From Thermoplasmata archaeon (lineage in GTDB: Archaea > Thermoplasmatota > Thermoplasmata > Thermoplasmatales > Thermoplasmataceae): DNA of 13,003 nucleotides. The position numbers were made by a program, and so were the translations under genes. The notes under the pieces are model-generated. The model was not told the origin of the DNA, did no database searches, and saw nothing but the letters and a program-made list of their open reading frames with translations. The stretch covers positions 1 to 13,003 of the forward strand of contig JAJZNS010000068.1 of the NCBI GenBank assembly GCA_021811635.1. Reading direction: 5' to 3'. Of the stretch, positions 1 through 5,427 are shown one piece after another. Numbering within the stretch: position 1 is the first letter of the stretch; each line of letters begins with the position of its first letter.

Positions 1-235
1 CTGAGAGATTCGCAACCTGGTAACCGAACAGCACGGTAGATCCAGAGGCGGTAACCTTCAGGTTGAACCCGGCGGGAGAAGCCAGTATTGGCATGGCGAC
101 AGTGAGAACAAAAAGCAGGTATGCATCAGTGAAGAAACCCATCCCTGCAACAATCATTGTTTTGATGTGTCCCTTTCTGAGCCCCGAATCGTCCAGAGTC
201 TTAAGTATCCCGTCTGACAGGTCAGCTGGACTCAT
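1..235 (-). CDS. MFS transporter, N-terminal fragment (sugar/phosphate permease-like)
   Basis: Partial gene: 78 codons from an ATG at 235 read leftwards off the window edge with no stop. The product begins with a short polar segment of about 24 residues. The first membrane helix then carries the sequence GMGFFTDAYLLFVL (residues 32-45), followed by a loop and what looks like the start of a second helix ending FGYQVANLS. A GxGFFxDAY first helix is typical of Pho84-like and sugar-porter-like members of the major facilitator superfamily, so an inner-membrane secondary transporter is likely. The usual family text is DAYDLF; here the second aspartate is a leucine, which may mean a substrate other than phosphate. 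The substrate cannot be named from this fragment. The ATG is chosen because it lies about 36 bases downstream of a minus-strand TATA-like box and no Shine-Dalgarno is present. The gene is divergent from the GNAT gene. Confidence 0.85.
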   Translation of the reverse strand, partial: MSPADLSDGILKTLDDSGLRKGHIKTMIVAGMGFFTDAYLLFVLTVAMPILASPAGFNLKVTASGSTVLFGYQVANLS

Positions 236-270
236 TATAAGGAATATACCGAGCAAATTTAGGGTTTACC

Positions 271-280
271 TATATAATTT
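271..280 (-). promoter_or_regulatory. TATA-like box for the MFS gene
   Basis: Read on the minus strand the sequence is AAATTATATA, lying 36-45 bases upstream of the MFS start codon. This suits an archaeal box A giving a very short leader. It sits back to back with the TATA box of the GNAT gene. Assignment is by position and composition only. Confidence 0.5.
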
Positions 281-296
281 GCCTATTCTAAATAGC

Positions 297-306
297 ACTA
301 TATATG
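297..306 (+). promoter_or_regulatory. TATA-like box for the GNAT gene
   Basis: The sequence ACTATATATG is a strong box A candidate on the plus strand. Initiation about 25 bases downstream, near 328-332, would give a leader of roughly 40-65 bases before the candidate GNAT starts. This is unlike the leaderless arrangement of several other genes in the window. Confidence 0.45.
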
Positions 307-394
307 ATAAGGTTATACGTGCAGAAAGAAATTCACCCCCGATAACCCTGAAAGAGGCAGAAATACTGCGATGGGAGGGCCGGTGTGTAGTTCT

Positions 395-1105
395 ATGGAC
401 AGATCCATTGTAAGGAAGGCAACAGCCGAGGATTGGGGCTCGATATCGAGGATCTCCTCCATTGCAATGTATGACGATTACATCAACAAGATAGGGCCAA
501 GTTACCTGAAGGCTGGTGATACTTACGTTCTGGAAAAAGGCAACCTGCTTGGTTTCCTGAAAATACAGTATATGCCTGACGGATTCCTCTACCTCGGCGG
601 ATTAAGGGTGGACCCGGCTGCCAGGAGAAAGGGTGTAGGAGAAGCGCTCACCCGCTATGCCATATCACTGGGCAGTGATTCTGGAAAAAATGGAGCCAGG
701 GTGCTCATACAGCCGGAAAACAATGCCAGCCTTTCCCTTTCCAGGAAACTGGGGTTCTCCCCAATCGAGTTCTTCCATTTTTTCCAGGGAGAGATTGATC
801 TCTCCGGCTTTTCGGAATCTAAGAACTGGCCCATGCGCATCATTGATCTGGGGTTTGAGTATTCCCTTCCCGCAGGGAATTTCCATGCGATGCTTATGAA
901 AAAGGGCGCCATGCAGGTATCGGTATCACGGGTGGATACCCCATGGAACAATCGGGCATTCACCGTTCTTGGAAATGGGCAGATTCCCTTCAGAACGGGA
1001 AAATCAGTTATCTCTGTGCCGCAGGACTATTTCAGCGGAACTCCTCCAGATCTCGAACCGCTAGCTGGATTTGGGAGTGCTGTGCTTCTGGAGAAGAAGT
1101 TCTGA
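395..1105 (+). CDS. GNAT-family N-acetyltransferase with C-terminal extension
   Basis: Predicted cytosolic acetyl-CoA-dependent N-acetyltransferase of 236 residues. Numbered from the ATG at 395, the GNAT fold starts at once (SIVRKATAEDW). The acetyl-CoA-binding motif A is LRVDPAARRKGVGEAL (about 70-85, with R-x-x-G-x-G as RRKGVG). The later motif N-N-x-S-x-x-x-x-x-KLGF lies at about 109-121. The first 140 residues cover a normal GNAT domain. The last 95 or so have no motif I recognise and may bind substrate or form a second degenerate lobe. The start is uncertain. An in-frame ATG at 371 and GTG at 383 also exist. I prefer 395 because the family usually begins a few residues before the IVRKAT-type strand, and GGTG lies about 10 bases upstream. 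Substrate (protein N-terminus, amino acid or antibiotic-like amine) cannot be told. It is transcribed divergently from the MFS gene. Confidence 0.85.
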   Translation: MDRSIVRKATAEDWGSISRISSIAMYDDYINKIGPSYLKAGDTYVLEKGNLLGFLKIQYMPDGFLYLGGLRVDPAARRKGVGEALTRYAISLGSDSGKNGARVLIQPENNASLSLSRKLGFSPIEFFHFFQGEIDLSGFSESKNWPMRIIDLGFEYSLPAGNFHAMLMKKGAMQVSVSRVDTPWNNRAFTVLGNGQIPFRTGKSVISVPQDYFSGTPPDLEPLAGFGSAVLLEKKF

Positions 1106-1248
1106 CAGATCTATACTTCATCTGGGAAGTTTTCGACGGCAACCTGGTGAAGCAGACTGAATATCGGCGGATGACAGGCCCCAGTCCTAAAAGCAAAATC
1201 CTGTAACCTTCAGGATGGTCTTCAGTAAATGTTTAACAACATCTGAAG

Positions 1249-1260
1249 AAATATTGTATA
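1249..1260 (+). promoter_or_regulatory. TATA-like box for the secreted phosphoesterase gene
   Basis: AAATATTGTATA lies 33-44 bases before the ATG at 1293. Initiation about 25 bases downstream would leave a leader of only a few bases. There is no Shine-Dalgarno before the ATG, so a leaderless or near-leaderless transcript is the simplest reading. Confidence 0.5.
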
Positions 1261-1292
1261 GGCCAGCATATCCGAACTGAAGACGGTTGATA

Positions 1293-2777
1293 ATGAAATT
1301 CAGGCATGGGGGAACAGTCCTTGTATCAGTGATAGTCGTTTTAATGATGCTCAGCTCTTTTTCGTCTGCGGTTGATGCCCAGGGAACCGGCACTAACACC
1401 CCGATAAAGCACCTTGTCATACTGATGATGGAGAACCACAGTTTCGATAACCTCTTTGGGGTTTACGGAATGACTGAAAACGGAACCATCGAAAAGAATA
1501 TGTCGCTCCCGGAGAATCTGCTGACAGGGAACCTGACCCACAGCTTGAGTTCCGTGCCAAACGGCGTTTTCTCCACATCAAACCCGTATGAAGGGTACAG
1601 CAATTACCACACAGACTGGAACAACGGCCATATGAACGGATTCATCAATGGATCCGGGCCGAGCTCAATGACATACTTTACCGCTTCACAGATGGGCCCT
1701 GAGTGGATGATCGCCCAGCAATACGCAATGGGTGACATGTACTTCAGCGAAATGCTGAGCATGACGTTGCCAAACAGGCTCTTCAGCATCGCTGGATTCA
1801 CCCCGCTGACTACTGATCAGTCTCCCCCGCCGTACGTTCTGTATTCTGATACAATTTTCAGTGAACTCGACTCCCACGGAGTTTCATGGGGATATTACTT
1901 CCAAAATCCATCCCTGGGTGAGGAGCCTCTTAATCTGGTCTATGGGATAAGCTCACATGCCGCCAATATAGGCACATGGAACGATTTCGTCACTTCAATA
2001 CAGACAGGAAATCTTCCGGACATCACCTGGGTTTCTCCTATTTCAGGTGGAACGATAGAAATTGAAAGTCAGCATCCTCCATTCAACGTTCTTATAGGGG
2101 AACTGTGGATCCTCTATATCGTTCACCTGATTATGGAAAGCAGCTACTGGAGCAGCACGGCCATAATGATCACCTACGACGAAGGGGGAGGATACTATGA
2201 CCAGGTTGCACCACCGGTAATAGGTGGAGAGCAACTGGGATTCAGGGTTCCATTCATCCTGATTTCACCATATGCAAAGGAAGGCTACGTTTCTCATACG
2301 GTAATGAGCCACACGTCGATACTGGGTTTCATTGACTACAACTGGAACATGCCGGCTCTCAACAAACTGGTTCTGTACTCAAACCTGCCTCTTGATATGT
2401 TCAACTTCAAGCAGAATTACAGCACCGGGAACATTGCGAGGCCCCCGATGGCGTGGAACCAGTCCCAGCTTGCCCTCATCCCGAATTCCATGGTGAACAG
2501 CACAAACAAATCGCTGAACTACAGCAACGTTGGCGGTTTCTTTCCCGTGGGGCTGCAATATCCCGTTTCTGATCTCCCATATGCCGGCAGCGGCAGCTCC
2601 ACCTTCAACCTTTCCCAGATCTCGGGCAATGTTTACATCAGCAACGAAACCGGGTATTACCCCGTACCTGTTCAGGAATTCAGCCTTTCGAACGGTGCAC
2701 TCTTAAGTGTAGTTGCAGCCGTGGCAGGTTCCTCGGCAATCACGGCATATTTTATTCGGAGGAGGCGCAGGTTGTAG
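1293..2777 (+). CDS. Secreted, membrane-anchored phosphoesterase (phospholipase C / acid phosphatase family)
   Basis: A 494-residue exported hydrolase of the bacterial and archaeal phospholipase C/acid phosphatase family (PF04185 type). Residues 1-30 form a signal peptide ending SSAVDAQG. Family motifs follow in order: IKHLVILMMENHSFDNLFG (38-56), which holds metal and nucleophile-region residues E47, N48 and H49; NYHTDWNNGHMNGF (about 105-118); PDITWVSP (242-249); HPP (261-263); the signature TYDEGGGYYD (294-303); and RVPFILISPYAK (318-329) followed by SHTVMSHTS. The catalytic core ends near residue 365. A sequon-rich linker then leads to a hydrophobic helix (about 468-488) and the tail RRRRRL, so the enzyme is probably displayed outside the cell on a C-terminal anchor. 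Likely roles are phosphate scavenging from organic phosphate or phosphodiester cleavage at low pH; the substrate is not resolved. The ATG at 1293 is preferred over a TTG two codons upstream because of the TATA spacing. Confidence 0.9.
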   Translation: MKFRHGGTVLVSVIVVLMMLSSFSSAVDAQGTGTNTPIKHLVILMMENHSFDNLFGVYGMTENGTIEKNMSLPENLLTGNLTHSLSSVPNGVFSTSNPYEGYSNYHTDWNNGHMNGFINGSGPSSMTYFTASQMGPEWMIAQQYAMGDMYFSEMLSMTLPNRLFSIAGFTPLTTDQSPPPYVLYSDTIFSELDSHGVSWGYYFQNPSLGEEPLNLVYGISSHAANIGTWNDFVTSIQTGNLPDITWVSPISGGTIEIESQHPPFNVLIGELWILYIVHLIMESSYWSSTAIMITYDEGGGYYDQVAPPVIGGEQLGFRVPFILISPYAKEGYVSHTVMSHTSILGFIDYNWNMPALNKLVLYSNLPLDMFNFKQNYSTGNIARPPMAWNQSQLALIPNSMVNSTNKSLNYSNVGGFFPVGLQYPVSDLPYAGSGSSTFNLSQISGNVYISNETGYYPVPVQEFSLSNGALLSVVAAVAGSSAITAYFIRRRRRL

Positions 2778-2839
2778 GGAAGCAACTGGTAAAGGCCCGA
2801 GAAAACGATCCAGATACAGAGTCATTAAAGTTTCCACTG

Positions 2840-2869
2840 AACTGTATTCAGGATTGATGCAATACAGTT
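2840..2869. repeat. Perfect 9-bp inverted repeat (stem-loop) downstream of the phosphoesterase gene
   Basis: AACTGTATT (2840-2848) is the exact reverse complement of AATACAGTT (2861-2869), separated by 12 bases. It lies 62 bases after the phosphoesterase stop. It could end or protect the 3' end of that message. The stem is AT-rich and no long T-run follows, so it is not a classic intrinsic terminator. Confidence 0.5.
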
Positions 2870-2888
2870 AGCGTATGATTATTCCACC

Positions 2889-2904
2889 GCGGAAAAATGT
2901 CCGC
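2889..2904. repeat. Short GC-rich stem-loop (5 bp)
   Basis: GCGGA (2889-2893) pairs exactly with TCCGC (2900-2904) across a 6-base loop. It is the second of three hairpins in the spacer between the convergent phosphoesterase and tRNA genes. It is short enough to arise by chance. Confidence 0.3.
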
Positions 2905-2926
2905 CTCATCCATGCGTCGGCACTAG

Positions 2927-2944
2927 AAACCCTAGCGAGGGCTT
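2927..2944 (-). repeat. 7-bp stem-loop downstream of tRNA-Glu
   Basis: On the minus strand AAGCCCT, CGCT, AGGGTTT folds into a 7-bp stem with one G-U pair and a 4-base loop, 27 bases past the tRNA 3' end. The corresponding position on the plus strand would be an A-C mismatch, so the fold favours a minus-strand transcript. It may mark the end of the tRNA transcript, but no T-run follows it. Confidence 0.35.
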
Positions 2945-2970
2945 AATGGTAAGCAGAATTAGACTTATGA

Positions 2971-3045
2971 TGCTCCGACCGGGATTTGGACCCGGGTCGC
3001 CGGCTTGAAAGGCCGGTATGCTTGGCCGGACTACACCATCGGAGC
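2971..3045 (-). tRNA. tRNA-Glu (anticodon TTC)
   Basis: A full cloverleaf can be folded by hand. The acceptor stem is GCTCCGA with TCGGAGC and discriminator A. The D arm has a four-pair stem GTGT/GCAT including two G-T pairs. The anticodon stem CCGGC/GCCGG carries the loop CTTTCAA, giving anticodon TTC. The variable region is CGAC, and the T stem is CCGGG/CCCGG. It is 75 bases with no intron, and CCA is not encoded, as usual in archaea. The T loop reads TCCAAAT, so position 55, almost always U (pseudouridine), is C here. It has its own TATA box and is downstream of, and on the same strand as, the pelota gene. Confidence 0.95.
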
Positions 3046-3069
3046 GTTCTCGCCCTTTAGGCTCCGAAC

Positions 3070-3079
3070 TTATATTTAT
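3070..3079 (-). promoter_or_regulatory. TATA box for tRNA-Glu
   Basis: On the minus strand the sequence is ATAAATATAA, ending 25 bases before the first base of the tRNA. This matches archaeal box A spacing for a transcript that starts at or very near the mature 5' end. Confidence 0.65.
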
Positions 3080-3142
3080 CTTTCTTAGACAAAGAGAATT
3101 CGCACTCCGAGGCAGATGCTGCACGCTAACCGATTTCCTGCA

Positions 3143-4174
3143 TCAGTAATCCACCCTGTAGCGAAGAAGGGCAGCGAACCTCCCAAACTTTCCCAGAACT
3201 ATCCCCGGGTCATCCCTGGAGCTGAATATGAAAGGTTCTGCCCCAGTCTGCTCGGCCAGGTCAAGGATCTCCCTGCCGCGGTCTGTCCGGAATTCATCCT
3301 CTGTTATCAGCACCTTGTCGACAGCAGATCGCGAAAGGAGGTCTTTGACGGCGTCAAATCCATATGCTGCGCTTCCTGACCTGGAGACCTCTTTCAGGAA
3401 GCTTTCGAGAAGCTTCTGCTCGATTGCAAGCCTGCTCTGGCTCACCACCCTTTCAGCCTCGTCTGACTGGAGGAAGGCATATACAGATCCCTCATCAGTT
3501 CTGTCGGAGGGAAAAGATTCAATGCTGAATGGAAAATTCTTGCCGGACAGATATTCTCTCAGCCGGTTTCTTGTCATGCCTGGCCCCAGGATGACCAGAG
3601 TGTTGATGCCGGTTCTCGGCAGGGATCCTGCAATCTCATCAAAATATCCATTCTCATCGAATTTTGACTCGAACATTTTCCCGCTCTTCCCCGAGTACAG
3701 CTTTGCAATGACGTTTATACCATATATCCTGAGCTGGAAAACCGAACAGGATTCATCATCAAGCGCAACAAATACCGTTCCCCTATCCATTCTTTCAAGG
3801 CTTTCGTTGAGCATATGCCTGGAAGTCTGATCCCATTTCTTATCCCTTATCTCAATTCTGTCTCCCGGAGCAATGTTGATGGACTGGTGCTCATTTATAA
3901 GGTCTTCCGTGCCTTCAGTAACCACACCAAGCACCTTCAGCTTGTCTGTGAAGCTCATGAACTCCAGTTTTTCAACGACAATGATGATGTGTACGGGCTT
4001 GCGCTCGGTCTCCTTTGCCCTGATCATATCCTCTTTTCTTTCCTCTCTCCTGAATACTACGCTGCCCACAGCGTCCCCCTTTACAATTATGTTGGACAGG
4101 TACCAGAGGTCATTATCATCGTCAGGAACGACCACTACAAAATCAGAGAATTTCTTCCCTTCAACGAGGCGCAT
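3143..4174 (-). CDS. pelA: Pelota/Dom34 mRNA surveillance factor
   Basis: A 343-residue cytosolic protein, the normal length for archaeal pelota. Pelota enters the A site of stalled ribosomes with an aEF1A GTPase and, with ABCE1, splits them for rescue and no-go decay. Three domains can be followed. An N-terminal Sm-like domain (about 1-130) carries VEKLEF (67-72) and the GDRIEIRDKKWDQ stretch (104-116). The central domain (about 131-250) carries the phrase ILGPGMTRNRL (195-205). The C-terminal eRF1-like domain 3 (about 251-343) has YGFDAVKDLLSRSAVDKVLITEDEF (271-295) and ends KFGRFAALLRY. The GGQ loop and NIKS motif of release factors are absent, which separates it from aRF1. The usual HHT triplet in domain 1 appears as HQS (96-98), a mild departure. 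The ATG at 4174 is preceded by a TATA-like box and no Shine-Dalgarno. ubiX ends 68 bases upstream on the same strand. Confidence 0.93.
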   Translation of the reverse strand: MRLVEGKKFSDFVVVVPDDDNDLWYLSNIIVKGDAVGSVVFRREERKEDMIRAKETERKPVHIIIVVEKLEFMSFTDKLKVLGVVTEGTEDLINEHQSINIAPGDRIEIRDKKWDQTSRHMLNESLERMDRGTVFVALDDESCSVFQLRIYGINVIAKLYSGKSGKMFESKFDENGYFDEIAGSLPRTGINTLVILGPGMTRNRLREYLSGKNFPFSIESFPSDRTDEGSVYAFLQSDEAERVVSQSRLAIEQKLLESFLKEVSRSGSAAYGFDAVKDLLSRSAVDKVLITEDEFRTDRGREILDLAEQTGAEPFIFSSRDDPGIVLGKFGRFAALLRYRVDY

Positions 4175-4202
4175 AGGCAGCAGTTACAAGAAAGGAGTAG
4201 CC

Positions 4203-4212
4203 TTAAATTAAA
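4203..4212 (-). promoter_or_regulatory. TATA-like box for pelA
   Basis: Read on the minus strand as TTTAATTTAA, 29-38 bases upstream of the pelota ATG. The position suits a leaderless transcript. A second AT-rich stretch, TTTATACT at 4222-4229, is a weaker alternative. If real, pelA can be expressed independently of ubiX. Confidence 0.45.
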
Positions 4213-4242
4213 CGTTTGCTAGTATAAAGGCAAAGTGCAGAT

Positions 4243-4803
4243 TCACAGACCTGACCAGCGTGAAGTCAGATCGTTCTCTATGTTGAGGTGATCAAGCACG
4301 CGGCCGATCACAAAATCCACCATGTCTTCCACAGACTTTGGTTTGGTGTAGAATGCCGGCATGAACGGAAGTACCGACACCCCGTTGACCGACAGCTTGA
4401 GCATGTTCTCAAGGGTTATGGAGCTAAGAGGAGTTTCCCTCGGCACAACCACGAATTTCCTCCTTTCCTTCAGGGCTACGGATGCCACACGCGTGATCAG
4501 CGAGTCGGAAATGCCGGAGGCAATCTTGGAGAGGGTGGATATGGAGCACGGAACTATGACAAAAGCATCGAAGAGAAAACTTCCTGAACTCACTCTTGCA
4601 CCGAGATCGGAATCGTCGTAACTGTTGGTAGCCATCTGTTCCAGCTCTGCGACCTCCTTTCCGGTTTCAAAGGAGAAGACCTTTCTGGAATTTTCGCTCA
4701 TTATAAGGTGGACTTCATGGCCATTCAACTGCGAGAGAAGCCTGTAAGCCAGCACACTGCCGGATGCACCGGTAACGCCAATTACCAATCTCTTCTTAGT
4801 CAT
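4243..4803 (-). CDS. ubiX: UbiX/Pad1-family flavin prenyltransferase
   Basis: A 186-residue flavoprotein, the usual size for the family. UbiX joins a dimethylallyl unit to FMN to make prenylated FMN, the cofactor of UbiD-type reversible decarboxylases. Motifs in order: the phosphate-binding loop GVTGASGS (9-16); SGSF (73-76); VPCSISTLSKIASG (84-97); LKERRKFVVVPRETPL (111-126), which carries the substrate-phosphate arginines; and the C-terminal PAFYTKP (149-155). No UbiD partner is in the window. In related archaea the cofactor could serve quinone synthesis or another decarboxylase; which one applies here is unknown. The start is six bases after the stop of the 188-residue gene, so the two are probably co-transcribed. 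Catalytic motifs look intact. Confidence 0.93.
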   Translation of the reverse strand: MTKKRLVIGVTGASGSVLAYRLLSQLNGHEVHLIMSENSRKVFSFETGKEVAELEQMATNSYDDSDLGARVSSGSFLFDAFVIVPCSISTLSKIASGISDSLITRVASVALKERRKFVVVPRETPLSSITLENMLKLSVNGVSVLPFMPAFYTKPKSVEDMVDFVIGRVLDHLNIENDLTSRWSGL

Positions 4804-4809
4804 GTCTGC

Positions 4810-5376
4810 CTACTTGTTGCGGTTGAACACATAGTAAAGGATAACTATTGAAGCCACTACGGCGAAAAGAATACCGAAATAAATAATGTTCATGCCGCTA
4901 TTGTTCGTTATCGGGACAGACCAGGAATATCCCGGATATGCGCCTGCATCAAGAGCCTGTATATTTGTATAACCGGAAATCTGTGAATTCAGGTTCTTGG
5001 TCATGTTGAAGGCCTTTGACATGTTAGCAACCGAATCAAACCCTATGTACATGAGAGCTGACACAAAGGCCATGCCGTATGGGTTCAGACCGGTGTAATT
5101 GAGATCGAATATGATGAGATACTGCGTAAGATTCTGGCTCCAGTTGTAACTGATATAGCTGGAATTGTCTATGATATTGCTGAACAATGCCTTCCATTGT
5201 ACATCTGTTATCGTGTAATGAGTTCCCTGTGATGATCCCACCACATAATAGGTAATACCCGGGAGCGTGCTAGGCGGGGGATTGAGCGTAGGAGTGGAAG
5301 CAGCTGAAACGGACGGTATTGCCAGCAGCATTACCAGCACCACGACTGAAAGAATCGCAATCTTTGAGGATCTCAT
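4810..5376 (-). CDS. Secreted protein of unknown function with C-terminal membrane anchor
   Basis: A 188-residue protein I do not recognise. Residues 1-26 form a signal peptide (hydrophobic core ILSVVVLVMLLAIPSV, then SAA). A proline-rich stretch (NPPPSTLPG, 32-40) follows, then an exterior domain of about 120 residues rich in Tyr, Asn, Ser and N-x-S/T sequons and with no cysteines. A hydrophobic helix (about 164-184) precedes the short tail FNRNK. The design is that of a small cell-surface protein anchored at its C terminus, the same topology as the 1238-residue protein encoded just upstream. Translation starts 34 bases after the upstream gene stops, with its own TATA-like box in the spacer; ubiX begins six bases downstream. 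A structural or accessory role at the surface is plausible. Nothing ties it to UbiX chemistry. Confidence 0.85.
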   Translation of the reverse strand: MRSSKIAILSVVVLVMLLAIPSVSAASTPTLNPPPSTLPGITYYVVGSSQGTHYTITDVQWKALFSNIIDNSSYISYNWSQNLTQYLIIFDLNYTGLNPYGMAFVSALMYIGFDSVANMSKAFNMTKNLNSQISGYTNIQALDAGAYPGYSWSVPITNNSGMNIIYFGILFAVVASIVILYYVFNRNK

Positions 5377-5381
5377 CTAGG

Positions 5382-5427
5382 CATGGCTGAACAAAACGAG
5401 CTAAATAATTTTATTTGTTCAGCCATG
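5382..5427. repeat. Perfect 14-bp inverted repeat enclosing a TATA-like box
   Basis: CATGGCTGAACAAA (5382-5395) is the exact reverse complement of TTTGTTCAGCCATG (5414-5427), with an 18-base AT-rich spacer. Past a single mismatch two more pairs match. The right arm codes the last residues of the giant glycoprotein (PWLNK and stop), and the left arm lies just before the ATG of the 188-residue gene. The box for that gene lies in the spacer. It could act as an operator around the promoter, as a hairpin in a read-through RNA, or both. Confidence 0.75.
5401..5410 (-). promoter_or_regulatory. TATA-like box for the 188-residue surface protein gene
   Basis: On the minus strand the sequence is AATTATTTAG, 25-34 bases before the ATG at 5376, which fits a leaderless start. 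It lies wholly inside the spacer of the 14-bp inverted repeat and immediately past the stop codon of the upstream gene. Confidence 0.45.

Noticed and set aside
63..413. Plus-strand open frame of 116 codons over the MFS and promoter region
   Set aside because: It is antisense to the clear MFS N-terminus and runs through two TATA boxes; the translation has no recognisable domain.
1201..1225. Possible hairpin CCTGTAACCTTCAGG after the GNAT gene
   Set aside because: Only four outer bases pair and the rest does not, so it is not supported as a terminator.
2971..3045. Possible integration site at the tRNA-Glu 3' end
   Set aside because: No direct repeat of the tRNA 3' end, integrase or phage-like gene was seen in the window.
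2906..3124. Minus-strand open frame of 72 codons over the tRNA
   Set aside because: It spans the whole tRNA-Glu gene and its promoter, so it is a chance frame.
3228..4222. Several plus-strand open frames opposite pelota
   Set aside because: They are antisense shadows of a well-conserved gene; Ser/Leu-rich composition is typical of such shadows.
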